This document shows, one piece after another, positions 6,010 to 15,416 of a stretch of DNA of 53,862 bases. Every line of letters starts with the position of its first letter. The stretch's first letter is position 1. A program made the position numbers and the translations under genes. The DNA is from an uncultured Collinsella sp. (GTDB taxonomy: Bacteria; Actinomycetota; Coriobacteriia; Coriobacteriales; Coriobacteriaceae): assembly GCA_902461085.1 (NCBI GenBank), contig CABPWH010000004.1, positions 1 through 53,862 on the forward strand, given 5' to 3'. The notes under the pieces were generated by a model that made no database searches, was not told the origin of the DNA, and saw only the letters and a list, made by a program, of their open reading frames with translations.

Positions 6010-8187
6010 CTAGGGGAGGAGCTTCATGGCTGCGTCGTGGGCGGCGCGCTCGTAGGTGTCGTCGAGGGGCTTGAGCGGCAGCAGGGCTGTGGCCTGGGCG
6101 TCGCCACGGCGCTCGAGGGCGTGGGTAATGAGCCAGTCGGCGAGTTCGGGGTTCTTGGGCAGTGCCGGTCCGTGCAGGTACGTGCCGATGACGCCCTTGT
6201 AGATGAGGCCCTCAAGACCATCGTCGCCGTTGTTGCCGGTGCCCGTGACGACGGACGTTCCGAGTGGCGTGGCCTCTGCATCGAGCAGGGTGCGGCCGCC
6301 GTGGTTCTCAAATCCCACAAAGGGCTCGGGTGCCAGATCGGTTTTGACGGCTACGTTGCCGATCAGGCGGTCGGAGCCGCGTACGGTTTCGGCGGCAATG
6401 ACCCCCAGACCCTCAATGCGATCCTCGCCCATATAGTACGAACGGCCGAGCAGCTGATAGCTGCCACAGATGGCGAGCAGCGAGCCGCCATCCTCAACAT
6501 AGGCCGCGACCTTGTCTTTTTGGGCGAGCAGCTCGTGTGCCACGGCTAGCTGATCGCGGTCGGAGCCACCGCCCATCATGACGATATCGGCATCGGTCAA
6601 ATCAAGCGTTTCGCCCATACGGACCTCGTCTACACGCACGGGAATGCCACGCCAGACGCAGCGGCGCTCGAGCGCGATAACATTGCCGCCGTCACCGTAG
6701 AGGTTAAGGGCATCGGGATACAGGTAGACGATGCGCAGCGGGCGCGAAAGCTCGACTGGTACGATGCCGACAGGAAGAGCGCTGCCGTCGGCACGGGCTA
6801 CGGCGCGCCCGGCAACAGCGTCGGCGGCAGCGCCTTTCAGCCCGTCGAGCTCCTTGACCAGCGGCGGGAAGGCCGTGTAGTTAGCGACGGCGTAGAAAGT
6901 GTCGCCGGCAGCCTCGTCTGCCACGGCGCCAATTGCCTGGGCGACGTCCGAGATTATCGCGGCATCGATGCCGGCGTACTTGAGGCGTACCTGCATGTCG
7001 TGCGCACGCGTGCCTCCGGCAAAGGCGACAAGACCCGGTGTGTCGGCGATGCGCTCGAAGTCGACGTCGTAGATCCACGAGACATCGTGGCCGTCGGCAT
7101 CGTTGTCGTTAAGGAAGAAAGCGCAAAGCCTGCCGCCTGCCGTCTTGATGGACTGGATTTGTCGATCGAAGCCTACGGGATTCTTAGCCAGGTTGGCCTC
7201 GACGGTGCGGCCGGCGATATCCCAGCGGCCCATGCGTCCGCCGGCGGGGACGTAGACATCGAGCGTGGGCTGCAGGTGCGCCGTATCCACGCCTAACTCA
7301 TGTGCGGCAAAGAATGCAGCGGCAACGTTGTAGACCATGTACAGGCCGTTGTAGCGCGTGGCGATGTGCACGGCAGCCGCGTCGGACGCAGATCCAAAGA
7401 CCAGGTCAAAGCCGTAGCCGTCGCAGCCGAGCTCCACGCCCGTCACACGGCGGACCAGTGCGGGGCGTGCCCAACCGCACGAGGGGCAATGGTAGGCGCC
7501 GAGTTGACCATACTGCACATAGTCGTACTCCAACGGGGCGTTGCACTGCGAGCAAAAGCGCGAGTCGCTAATACGGTCGGACTCGGTGTTGGTGGCGCCG
7601 TCGATGCCAAAGGCGATGCTTGCATTGGGAACGCGTGCGGCGATCGCGGCACACAGCGGGTCGTCTGCGTTGTAGATGAGCGTTGTCGTTGGAGAGAGCT
7701 CCAACGCATGGGCGATGACGTCTTGGGTATGGTCGATCTCGCCATAGCGATCCAGCTGGTCACGGAACAGGTTGAGCAGCACAAAGTAGGTCGGCTTGAG
7801 CTTGGGCAGAACGCGTACGGTGTAAAGCTCATCGCACTCAAAAACGCCCACGCGCTTGCCGCCGCCGGCTCGCTTGAGGCCGCTGCGCGCCTCGAGCAGT
7901 GCACCCACCACGCCCGGCTCCATGTTGTTGCCGGCGCGGTTGCATACCACGGTGGCGCCGCTGGCGGCAACGGCGTCGGCGATGAGGTTGGAGGTGGTGG
8001 TCTTGCCATTAGTACCGGTGATCACCACGCTGCGGTCGACAAGGCCGGCGAGGTCGCTCAGCAGCTCGGGGTCGATCTTCATGGCGATGCGGCCGGGGAG
8101 TACGCCGCCCTGGCGCTTAAGGACGGAGCGCAGCCCCCAGCGGGCGATATCGCTCGAGGTGCAGGCAAGAGATGAGCGGAGATTCAT
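6010..8187 (-). CDS. murT-gatD: Fused MurT-GatD lipid II isoglutaminyl synthase
   Basis: The 725-residue product joins two subunits that are separate in most bacteria. Residues about 1-450 are MurT: a Mur-ligase P-loop GTNGKTTT at 58-65, a four-cysteine zinc ribbon (C212, C215, C234, C237) and a C-terminal Mur/DUF1727 domain. After a linker of about 30 residues, 484-690 is GatD, a class I glutamine amidotransferase with Cys574 in LLAICGSYQ and His672 in GTYLHGP. The pair amidates the alpha-carboxyl of D-Glu in the lipid II stem peptide using glutamine and ATP. The ATG at 8187 gives the usual MurT N-terminus and has AGGAA upstream. Confidence 0.92.
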   Translation of the reverse strand: MNLRSSLACTSSDIARWGLRSVLKRQGGVLPGRIAMKIDPELLSDLAGLVDRSVVITGTNGKTTTSNLIADAVAASGATVVCNRAGNNMEPGVVGALLEARSGLKRAGGGKRVGVFECDELYTVRVLPKLKPTYFVLLNLFRDQLDRYGEIDHTQDVIAHALELSPTTTLIYNADDPLCAAIAARVPNASIAFGIDGATNTESDRISDSRFCSQCNAPLEYDYVQYGQLGAYHCPSCGWARPALVRRVTGVELGCDGYGFDLVFGSASDAAAVHIATRYNGLYMVYNVAAAFFAAHELGVDTAHLQPTLDVYVPAGGRMGRWDIAGRTVEANLAKNPVGFDRQIQSIKTAGGRLCAFFLNDNDADGHDVSWIYDVDFERIADTPGLVAFAGGTRAHDMQVRLKYAGIDAAIISDVAQAIGAVADEAAGDTFYAVANYTAFPPLVKELDGLKGAAADAVAGRAVARADGSALPVGIVPVELSRPLRIVYLYPDALNLYGDGGNVIALERRCVWRGIPVRVDEVRMGETLDLTDADIVMMGGGSDRDQLAVAHELLAQKDKVAAYVEDGGSLLAICGSYQLLGRSYYMGEDRIEGLGVIAAETVRGSDRLIGNVAVKTDLAPEPFVGFENHGGRTLLDAEATPLGTSVVTGTGNNGDDGLEGLIYKGVIGTYLHGPALPKNPELADWLITHALERRGDAQATALLPLKPLDDTYERAAHDAAMKLLP

Positions 8188-8232
8188 GAAGCCGTTCCTA
8201 ACGTGAATGACATGGTCGTGGCGTTTGCGCCG

Positions 8233-9276
8233 TTAAAAGCCGTAGCGGCGCGCAAACTCCTGGGCAAGCTGCGAAACGCCTTCGCAGGCATTGGCCCAGT
8301 GGGCAAAGTCGGGGGTATCCGAGATGATGCCGTCGGCTTCCCAAACCGCCTGGTGCGAGAGGTCCCAGGGGTCGCGCGGCTCGGGTCGGCAGGGAAGGTA
8401 CGGCGTCTGGTACATGGGGTTCAGCAAGAAGAACGCGCCGCCCTCGCAGCGGTTGGCAAACTCACGCAGCGCGCGTGTCGCCGGGCGCATCTTGTTCGTT
8501 TTGAACAGCAAGATCGTGCGGGCGAGCAGGTACCAGGGGGAGTTCTCGAGGGTATCGGCCCCCATCTGCTCCTCGAGCTGGTGGGCCAGGGCAAAAAAGC
8601 CGTCCTCGTCTTCCAAGCGAGCGAGGGCGAGTAGCACGGTGCCTGCGGCTCGGGTGGGGTAGCCTTCCGCCTTAAGGACGCGGCGGGCGTAGTTGGCGGC
8701 AGCACGGTAGCGGGCGCTCGCCATGCACAGCTGCGAGATGGCCTCGAGCGTATGAAGCCACCCGATAAGAGCCGGCTCGCTCACGGTAAGGTCTGCTGCG
8801 GTGACACCATCGGCCAAAACATTATTGGCCCAGTAGTGCGGGGCTTCCATGTCGAACCCGGGCACGCTTTGCTGCAGGTAATCGGCCGTGGTCGCCTCGA
8901 GCTTCATTAGGTCGCCCAGGCAGGCGTCAACGGGCGTGTCGGCCAGGATGATGGCGAGCAGCTGCGCGTCGACGGCCAGTGCATCGACGCGGACGATCTT
9001 GAGCAGCTCATCGCGCATATCGTCGAACAGGCGGTTGCGCGTCTGTTCAAACTCCTCATCGCTGCCCATGTCCTCGATGCGATGGAGCTCGTCGAGCAGG
9101 TGGCGATGAACACCGGCATAGGACAGCAGCGCCTGGGCATGCTCGGTCTGCGCATACTTGTGAGGGTTGACGCTTACGTCGTTATGGACAAGCTCGCGTG
9201 CTGCATCGGTGAGCTCGGGGTGCGACGCCAGATAGGTGCGCTCCAGGTAGGCGGGGATGTAGACGCTCGGATCCAT
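8233..9276 (-). CDS. Protein of unknown function, helical-repeat type
   Basis: This 347-residue soluble protein is Ala/Leu-rich and almost entirely helical. Segments such as ASARYRAAANYARRVLKAEGYPTRAAG read like TPR or similar helical repeats, but no canonical repeat register is clear. It has no signal peptide or catalytic motif. The ATG at 9276 shares a base with the TAA of the upstream gene (TAATG), so the two are translated together. The pair has similar length and composition and may be interacting partners or diverged paralogues. Confidence 0.65.
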   Translation of the reverse strand: MDPSVYIPAYLERTYLASHPELTDAARELVHNDVSVNPHKYAQTEHAQALLSYAGVHRHLLDELHRIEDMGSDEEFEQTRNRLFDDMRDELLKIVRVDALAVDAQLLAIILADTPVDACLGDLMKLEATTADYLQQSVPGFDMEAPHYWANNVLADGVTAADLTVSEPALIGWLHTLEAISQLCMASARYRAAANYARRVLKAEGYPTRAAGTVLLALARLEDEDGFFALAHQLEEQMGADTLENSPWYLLARTILLFKTNKMRPATRALREFANRCEGGAFFLLNPMYQTPYLPCRPEPRDPWDLSHQAVWEADGIISDTPDFAHWANACEGVSQLAQEFARRYGF

Positions 9277-10352
9277 TAGAGGTCTCCTCCCTTAAACGGC
9301 AAACCCTGCTCGGCCGCCCGCAGTATGCGCTCATCGATTTGGGAACGCACGATATCGTTGGTGGCGACCCAGGCGGCAAAACTGGCGTTGTCGGGGGCGC
9401 CCAGGCCCTCCTGCAGTACCGGCGTCGCCTCGGACAGCGCAAGGACAAGCTCGTCGGTCGAGCCCACGCCCACGTTGACGCGGGCATAGACGCCATCGGG
9501 AAACTCGGTTTGGAAGTAGAGTGCCTCGGCTGCGTGCGGACACGAGCGCGCAAGGATGCGCAAGTAGCGCTCGGCGCCCTCGTAGTCCAGCTCGCGCCAG
9601 GCAGTGCTCATCAGCGCGATGAGCGTCCACGGGTCCAAGTCGCGCTCTGCATCTTTGGGGCGGCGGCGCAGCGGGGTATTCGCGAGGTACGGCACGGAGT
9701 GGGCAGAGCGAAAGCGTTTGAGCTCCTCGGCGGGGTATTCGAGCTTCGCCATGGCGAGCATCGCGGTGTGGCGGACGCCGGCGGGATCGTTGGGGGCAAA
9801 GTCCAAGCTGCGATTTGCGGCTTCGAGCGACATGCGGTAGCGTCCGCTAATGAGGGCGCGTGACGCAAGGGCGGCAAGCCAGCGCAGGTAGGGGCGGCGC
9901 ATAAGGTCGCCTGCGGCCTCGCGCTCGTAGGGGTCCTGCGCCGAGGCGATCTTGAGCGCCAGATCGTGCTCCACCTCGTCGCACTTGGACACCAGATACT
10001 GCACGTATTCCTCGTTGGATTCGGCGGTGAGTGCCGTCAGCATGCGCTGGGCATCCCAGTTGGCCGGATCGAGTGTGGCCGCCTCGCGGAGCATGTTCTC
10101 GGCAGCTGCCTCTTCCTGCTCTGCCTGGGCATCGTCAGGGATAAAGGGAATGCGGTAGTCGACGGCCTCGACTACCTTGGCAATCAGATGCCCGGCGCGG
10201 TCGCGGTCGTGCACGATGAGCGGTGCGGGGTTGCGGGTGAATTGCTCCATCAGACGCTCTACGGCGGCACCGTCGGTGGGCGGGATATTGTCGCGGCGCA
10301 AGGCCTCAAGAACGAGGCGATGGCAATCCTCTTGAATGGGATCGAATGCCAT
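9276..10352 (-). CDS. Protein of unknown function, TPR-like
   Basis: This 358-residue soluble protein is helical, with TPR-like pieces (AAENMLREAATLDPANWDAQ; YRMSLEAANRSLDFAPNDPA). AAAGGAGG precedes the ATG at 10352. It is the first gene of a two-gene operon with 8233-9276. The conserved-looking DPANWDAQRML and DFAPNDPAGVRHT elements suggest tetratricopeptide packing, hence a scaffold or regulatory role, but nothing in the sequence gives a specific function. Confidence 0.65.
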   Translation of the reverse strand: MAFDPIQEDCHRLVLEALRRDNIPPTDGAAVERLMEQFTRNPAPLIVHDRDRAGHLIAKVVEAVDYRIPFIPDDAQAEQEEAAAENMLREAATLDPANWDAQRMLTALTAESNEEYVQYLVSKCDEVEHDLALKIASAQDPYEREAAGDLMRRPYLRWLAALASRALISGRYRMSLEAANRSLDFAPNDPAGVRHTAMLAMAKLEYPAEELKRFRSAHSVPYLANTPLRRRPKDAERDLDPWTLIALMSTAWRELDYEGAERYLRILARSCPHAAEALYFQTEFPDGVYARVNVGVGSTDELVLALSEATPVLQEGLGAPDNASFAAWVATNDIVRSQIDERILRAAEQGLPFKGGDL

Positions 10353-10852
10353 GGGGCCTCCTTTGCTGCGGTTAGGGTTCAGATGTTTCTATATTAGGTT
10401 CTAGTTTACCCGCATGTGGCACACCGGGGGTGCCGCACTTGGACTTGCACCTTTGCACCACGAAGTCGGATGTCGCACAAATGTCGGCACCATGGACGGC
10501 CGAGTGGTATCACGGTGCCGCAAACGGTCGATTTTTGGCGGCGAACGGTGCATATTTTGGAGGGGCACAGTCCTGCCCGGGATATGTAGTCAACCTTGAT
10601 AAAACGTTTGCCCAGCTTGGGAGTATGAATGCCGCACAAGGGTCTTCAGGGATAGAAAAAACGTTTCATCATTGGCGGCTTTAGGTGAATAACTGACCAA
10701 CCAGAACGGTAAAATAGTGTTTGTCTGAGCGTTGAGACGTTTAGACATCGCGCATTGTCATCGCCGGCAACGCGCAAACCGGTCCTAACGGAGCCAATTG
10801 GGTGCTCCGTTATATACGCAAGTCTAAGAGGGGCTTGTTTAGGAGGCACAGT
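10353..10852. other. Intergenic region upstream of alcohol dehydrogenase
   Basis: These 500 bases carry no convincing gene. They contain short degenerate repeats (AACGGTCGATTTTTGG near 10523 and AACGGTGCATATTTTGG near 10544). An inverted repeat with 9-bp arms TAACGGAGC/GCTCCGTTA at 10786-10812 lies 40 bp before the dehydrogenase start, just ahead of its AGGAGG. The latter is placed to be an operator or a 5'-leader hairpin of the dehydrogenase. Confidence 0.4.
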
Positions 10853-12076
10853 ATGGGACGTTTTACCAATCCTCGCGATCTGTACTTTGGTGAGGGCGCT
10901 CGCCACGAGGTGAAGAACCTCAAGGGCAAGAAGGCCATCATCGTTTCTGGCGGCAGCTCTATGCGCCGCGGCGGGTTCCTGCAGGACGTCGAGAACGACC
11001 TTAAGGAAGGCGGCTTCGAGGTCAAGCTGTTCGAGGGCGTCGAGTCCGACCCGTCCATCGAGACGGTCATGAAGGGCGCCGAGGCCATGCGCGAGTTCGA
11101 GCCCGACTGGATTATCGCCATCGGTGGCGGCTCGCCCATCGATGCCGCTAAGGCCATGTGGGTCTTCTACGAGTATCCCGAGGAGTCCTTCGACAACATC
11201 ATCCAGCCGTTCAGCTTCCCTGAGCTGCGTCAGAAGGCTCATTTCTGCGCCATCTCCTCTACCTCCGGCACCGCTACCGAGGTCACCGCGTTCTCCGTCA
11301 TTACCGACTACGCCAAGGGCATCAAGTACCCGCTGGCCGACTTCAACATCACCCCTGATGTCGCCATCGTCGACCCCGAGCTCACCTACACCATGCCCGC
11401 CAAGCTGTGCGCTCACACCGGCATGGATGCTCTGACCCACTGCATGGAGGCCTACGTTTCCACCTGCGCCTCTATGTTCACCGACGCCAACGCTCTGCAC
11501 GGCATCCGCGAGATCGTCGAGTGGCTGCCCAAGTCCTATGCTGGCGACCATGAGGCCCGTCAGCACATGCACGAGGCTCAGTGCATCGCCGGTATCGCCT
11601 TCTCCTCGGGCCTGCTCGGCATCGTTCACTCCATGGCTCACAAGACCGGTGCTGCCTTCGAGAACGGCCACATCATCCACGGTGCCGCTAACGCCATGTA
11701 CCTGGGCAAGGTCATCCAGTGGAACTCCAAGGATCCCCGTGCTGCCGAGCGTTACGCTTACGTGGCCAAGGAGATCCTGCACCTTCCCGGCGAGACCAAC
11801 GAGGAGCTCATCGCTGCGCTCGTCCAGAAGATCCGCGACCTCAACGACCAGCTCAACATTCCGCAGTCCATCAAGGATTACGCGAATGGTGGCGTGAAGG
11901 TCGACGCCGAGAACCCGCAGATGGTTTCCGAGGAGGAGTTCCTCGCCAAGCTGCCCGAGATCGCCGCGAACGCCGAGCAGGACGCCTGCACGCCCGAGAA
12001 CCCGCGTGAGACCAAGGCTGCCGACTTCGAGAAGATCCTCAAGGCCTGCTACTACGACACCGACATCGATTTCTAA
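10853..12076 (+). CDS. Iron-containing alcohol dehydrogenase
   Basis: The 407-residue protein belongs to the Fe-dependent (type III) alcohol dehydrogenase family. It has the nucleotide-binding IGGGSPIDAAKAM and the metal-site region HTGMDALTHCMEAY, HSMAHKTGA and HGAANAMY. It should interconvert an aldehyde or ketone and an alcohol with NAD(P)H, probably to dispose of reducing equivalents in fermentation. The ATG at 10853 has an AGGAGG site six bases upstream. A strong terminator follows. Codon choice is very uniform, which suggests high expression. Confidence 0.88.
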   Translation: MGRFTNPRDLYFGEGARHEVKNLKGKKAIIVSGGSSMRRGGFLQDVENDLKEGGFEVKLFEGVESDPSIETVMKGAEAMREFEPDWIIAIGGGSPIDAAKAMWVFYEYPEESFDNIIQPFSFPELRQKAHFCAISSTSGTATEVTAFSVITDYAKGIKYPLADFNITPDVAIVDPELTYTMPAKLCAHTGMDALTHCMEAYVSTCASMFTDANALHGIREIVEWLPKSYAGDHEARQHMHEAQCIAGIAFSSGLLGIVHSMAHKTGAAFENGHIIHGAANAMYLGKVIQWNSKDPRAAERYAYVAKEILHLPGETNEELIAALVQKIRDLNDQLNIPQSIKDYANGGVKVDAENPQMVSEEEFLAKLPEIAANAEQDACTPENPRETKAADFEKILKACYYDTDIDF

Positions 12077-12097
12077 TCGACTCTTGTTATCGTAACG

Positions 12098-12137
12098 AGG
12101 GGCTCCGCACGTATCCGTACGGAGCCCCTTTCTTTTT
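12098..12137 (+). terminator. Terminator of the alcohol dehydrogenase gene
   Basis: The arms AGGGGCTCCG (12098-12107) and CGGAGCCCCT (12120-12129) pair perfectly and run into TTCTTTTTTC. It lies 22 bp after the stop codon and before gldA. Confidence 0.85.
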
Positions 12138-12159
12138 TCTTTTAGAGAATGGGATAGTT

Positions 12160-13260
12160 ATGGCTGCAATTTTCAATAGCCCCAGCAAGTACATCCAGGG
12201 TCCGGACGAGCTCGCCAAGCTCGGTTCCTATGTCGAGCCGCTCGGCGCTAAGGCCCTCGTCATCGTGACGCCTTCGGGCAAGAAGCGCGTCGGTGCCAAG
12301 ATCGAGGGCGGCTTTGCCGAGGCTAAGGCCGAGCTGCTGTTTGAGGACTTTAACGGCGAGTGCTCCAAGGGCGAGGTCGATCGCCTGGTTGCGCTCGCTC
12401 GCGACAACGGTTGCGACATCATCGTCGGTGTCGGTGGCGGCAAGATCCTCGATACCGCCAAGGCCGTTGCCTACTACCTGGAGTCCCCGGTTATCATTTG
12501 CCCCACCATCGCTTCGACCGATGCACCGTGCTCGGCACTTTCGGTGCTCTACACCGATGACGGCCAGTTCGATAAGTACCTGTTCCTTAAGGCAAACCCC
12601 AACATTGTCCTGATGGATACGACGGTTATCGCGGCGAGCCCGGTGCGCCTGACGGTTTCCGGTATGGGCGATGCGCTCGCAACCTACTTTGAGGCACAGG
12701 CGACGCATGATGCCGACGGTGGCACTTGCGCCGGCGGCAAGGGCGGCATGGCTGGCTTGGCGCTCGCCAAGCTCTGCTACGAGACGCTTATGGCCGATGG
12801 CGTGAAGGCCAAGGTCGCGCTGGAGAAGGGCGCGCTCACGCCTGCCGTCGAGCATATCATCGAGGCAAACACGCTGCTCTCCGGCATTGGCTTTGAGAGC
12901 TCGGGCCTTGCTGCTGCTCATGCCATCCACAATGGCCTGACGATGCTGCCCGAGTGCCACGGCATGTATCACGGCGAGAAGGTCGCCTTTGGCACCATCG
13001 TCCAGCTGGTACTCGAGGATGCCCCGACCGAGAAGCTCGAGGAAGTCTTGGGCTTCTGCATTGAGCTGGGCCTACCGGTCACGATGAAGGAGCTGGGCGT
13101 TGCCGAGGTTACGCGCGAGCAGGCCATGATTGTTGCCGAGGCCGCCTGCGCGCCCGATGACACCATGTGCAACATGCCGTTTGAGGTGACGCCCGAGATG
13201 GTCGCAAACGCCATCCTGGGTGCCGACGCGCTGGGCCATTACTATCTCATGGATGAGTAA
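12160..13260 (+). CDS. gldA: Glycerol dehydrogenase
   Basis: The 366-residue product is a full-length GldA. It has the N-terminal NAD fold, the VGVGGGKILDTAKAVAYY motif, the ICPTIASTDAPCSALSV segment, and metal-ligand histidines in AAHAIHNGL and HGEKVAFGT. It oxidises glycerol to dihydroxyacetone with NAD+, or the reverse. The ATG at 12160 gives the standard MAAIFNSPSKYIQGP start. It sits between two terminators, so it is transcribed alone. A decayed paralogue follows. Confidence 0.92.
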   Translation: MAAIFNSPSKYIQGPDELAKLGSYVEPLGAKALVIVTPSGKKRVGAKIEGGFAEAKAELLFEDFNGECSKGEVDRLVALARDNGCDIIVGVGGGKILDTAKAVAYYLESPVIICPTIASTDAPCSALSVLYTDDGQFDKYLFLKANPNIVLMDTTVIAASPVRLTVSGMGDALATYFEAQATHDADGGTCAGGKGGMAGLALAKLCYETLMADGVKAKVALEKGALTPAVEHIIEANTLLSGIGFESSGLAAAHAIHNGLTMLPECHGMYHGEKVAFGTIVQLVLEDAPTEKLEEVLGFCIELGLPVTMKELGVAEVTREQAMIVAEAACAPDDTMCNMPFEVTPEMVANAILGADALGHYYLMDE

Positions 13261-13272
13261 ATCAAGCTAAGG

Positions 13273-13308
13273 AAGGGGCAAAGCCAGCAGATGACTTTGC
13301 CCCTTTTT
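13273..13308 (+). terminator. gldA terminator
   Basis: The arms AAGGGGCAAAG (13273-13283) and CTTTGCCCCTT (13295-13305) pair perfectly, followed by TTT, 12 bp after the gldA stop. Confidence 0.85.
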
Positions 13309-13312
13309 GCTA

Positions 13313-13343
13313 TGGTGCAAAGGGGTCAGGTTGCTTTGCACCA
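13313..13343. repeat. REP-like hairpin with 11-base loop
   Basis: The arms TGGTGCAAAG and CTTTGCACCA enclose GGGTCAGGTTG. The stem is unrelated to the other hairpins, but loop length and the GGGnCAGG start match the hairpin at 5969. Confidence 0.55.
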
Positions 13344-13373
13344 ATTGTTGTTGATGGAAGGGCGGATTCTCGT

Positions 13374-13880
13374 ATGGCGCTTCCCATGGTTTATGGCGGT
13401 CCCGGCCGGTATGTTCAGGGGCCGGGCGAACTTTCGCGTCAGGGCAGGTATTTGTCATGGTTGGGCTGCGCTGCCTATGTCTTGTTTGACCAGGGCACCG
13501 AGGATCGGCTGTGCAGGCAGATCGTCGATGGATTTCTGGACGAAGATCTAAGCGAGCCGTTCTTTAAGATCTATAACGGTCCGTGTACGGAAGAGGCCGT
13601 TGTCGAAATGGCCAAGGAAGCCCGGGCCGAGTATTGCGACATGGTGGTGGGCATTGGCGGCGGCAAGATGCTCGATATCGCCAAGGCCGTTGCGTTTTAT
13701 TCCGAGCTGCCGTTGTGCGTATGCCCCACGGCAGCTTCGATGGACGGTCCGTGCAGCGCGATTTCCGATGCCGACCTGATGAGCGTTGTAGATGCGGCCT
13801 TTAGAAACGAACGCAATATGGCTAACGAACAGGCCAAGGTGACCAGACAAAAGCTCGTGCAGCTCATGTGCGAGGCATAG
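13374..13880 (+). pseudogene. Internally deleted glycerol dehydrogenase paralogue
   Basis: The reading frame encodes 168 residues. The first ~125 are clearly GldA-like (MALPMVYGGPGRYVQGPGEL; VGIGGGKMLDIAKAVAFYSE; CPTAASMDGPCSAIS). The frame then jumps to a short C-terminal tail (DLMSVVDAAFRNERN...). The whole metal-binding half is missing, so it cannot be an active dehydrogenase. The frame is preserved across the deletion and GGAAGGG precedes the ATG. It is best read as a decaying duplicate of the neighbouring gldA type. Confidence 0.7.
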
Positions 13881-14031
13881 CTTGGCGCTTGATTGACCTT
13901 GTGCAATCGAGGCAGCGATAGGCCATGGGCTATTTGCCGCAAAGATGCTCCGCGTGTAATTTGCCCGAGGCGTGGGCCGATAGCGTATCATTATCTCTTG
14001 CTTGTTTGCACTGCTCAGGGAGGGGCCGCGC

Positions 14032-15285
14032 ATGGCGCAGGAACACGATCTGTTTGATGACATTATCGAGATCAGCAAGGGTTTCGACTTTCTTAAAAAC
14101 CCGCTTGGCGGCGTGACCGATGCACTCGATCCGTCGGCGCCGCAGTGGAATCCTGCCGACTACAAGGAGCGCCCGCGCGGCAACACCATTCCGTGCCTGA
14201 CCTGCAAAAACGAAAAGAGCGGCTGCACCGCGTGCATGGACGTGTGCCCGGTCAACGCCATCGAGGTCGAGGAAGACGCTATCGAGATCCTCGACTCTTG
14301 TCGCAAGTGCGGCCTGTGCGCCGCGGCCTGTCCGACCGAGGCGATCATCTCGCCGCGCCTGGCGCCCAAAAACGTCTACGACGACATTGTCTCTGCGGCT
14401 ACGAGTCACGAAACCGCCTACGTTACCTGCACGCGTGCCCTTAAGCGCATGCCGCGCGAAAACGAGGTCGTCGTTGCCTGCGTGGGCGATATTACGGCCG
14501 AGACTTGGTTCTCGGTGCTGGCCGACTATCCCAACGTGAGCGTCTACCTGCCGCTGGGCGTGTGCGATAAATGCCGCAACACCGGCGGTGAGGACATTCT
14601 GGGCGAGGCGATTGCGAAGGCCGAGGAGTGGTCTGGCACGGGTATGGGCTTGGAGGTCGACCCCAAGAGCCTCAAGTGCCATAAGCTTCGCGAGTACGAA
14701 CGCAAAGAGTACATGGAAAAGATTGCCCGCACCACGGGCCTGACGGTGACCAAGCTCAATCCGGCGACGGCGGCGCTGGCCTCGGTGACGCAAAAGCTCA
14801 AGGCCCATCGCCATCAGATTACCCAACTGGAGCGCACACTCAACACCATGTGCGGCACCACGACGACTAAGCGTCGCCGTTCGCTCACGCACGGGCGCCA
14901 ACTGGTGCTCTCGACGTTGCAAAACCACCCCGAGCTTGCCCAGAACATGCAGGTGAGCACGCCGGAATGCGACTTTGACAAGTGCACGTCGTGCGGCGAG
15001 TGCGTCAACGTGTGCCCCACGTTTGCCTGCGATTTGGTGGGAAGCGGTCGCTTTGCACTGGAGTCCACGTATTGCCTGGGTTGCGGAGCCTGCGTCAAGG
15101 TGTGCCCCGAGCATGCGCTTAAGTTGGTTGAGCATGATGCATCCAACCTGGTCGTCGTCGATCCCGAAGCCGAGGAAAAGGCCGCCCAGAAGGCGAAGGC
15201 TCACGAAGAAGCTGAGAAGGTCAAGGCCGAGGCAAAGGAAAAGCTCAACAAGATGCTCGACCAGGTGGAAAAGCTCGCGGACTAG
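14032..15285 (+). CDS. Four-cluster 4Fe-4S ferredoxin-like protein
   Basis: The 417-residue protein carries two pairs of 4Fe-4S cysteine motifs. One pair is near the N-terminus (CLTCKNEKSGCTACMDVCP and CRKCGLCAAACP); the other is near residues 320-365 (CTSCGECVNVCP and CLGCGACVKVCP). The central part has no recognised catalytic site, and the C-terminus is a Lys/Glu-rich coiled coil. It probably carries electrons in the cytoplasm between unknown partners. The ATG at 14032 follows GGGAGGGG. It stands alone, with inverted repeats after it. Confidence 0.75.
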   Translation: MAQEHDLFDDIIEISKGFDFLKNPLGGVTDALDPSAPQWNPADYKERPRGNTIPCLTCKNEKSGCTACMDVCPVNAIEVEEDAIEILDSCRKCGLCAAACPTEAIISPRLAPKNVYDDIVSAATSHETAYVTCTRALKRMPRENEVVVACVGDITAETWFSVLADYPNVSVYLPLGVCDKCRNTGGEDILGEAIAKAEEWSGTGMGLEVDPKSLKCHKLREYERKEYMEKIARTTGLTVTKLNPATAALASVTQKLKAHRHQITQLERTLNTMCGTTTTKRRRSLTHGRQLVLSTLQNHPELAQNMQVSTPECDFDKCTSCGECVNVCPTFACDLVGSGRFALESTYCLGCGACVKVCPEHALKLVEHDASNLVVVDPEAEEKAAQKAKAHEEAEKVKAEAKEKLNKMLDQVEKLAD

Positions 15286-15304
15286 CTAAAAGAGCGTAAA
15301 TGAT

Positions 15305-15335
15305 GGCCGGTGGGACAGGTACTGCCCCGCCGGCC
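15305..15335. repeat. Inverted repeat, REP-like
   Basis: The sequence from 15305 to 15335 pairs GGCCGGTGGG with CCCGCCGGCC (one G-T pair) and contains GGGACAGGTAC at its centre. That element resembles the loop of the other REP-like hairpins. No T-tract follows on the plus strand. Confidence 0.5.
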
Positions 15336-15340
15336 AAAAA

Positions 15341-15407
15341 AGTTGCGGTGGAATAGTTCCTGTCTTGCCCTTAAGCTGGCCATTCTAGGAACTATTCCAC
15401 CGCAACT
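15341..15407. repeat. Long inverted repeat between ferredoxin and gntR genes
   Basis: Perfect 21-bp arms at 15341-15361 and 15387-15407 (starting AGTTGCGGTGG and ending CCACCGCAACT) flank a 25-base spacer. Each arm contains the small palindrome-like core GGAATAGTTCC. It lies between convergent genes and could form a strong RNA hairpin for both. Confidence 0.7.
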
Positions 15408-15416
15408 AATAGATGG

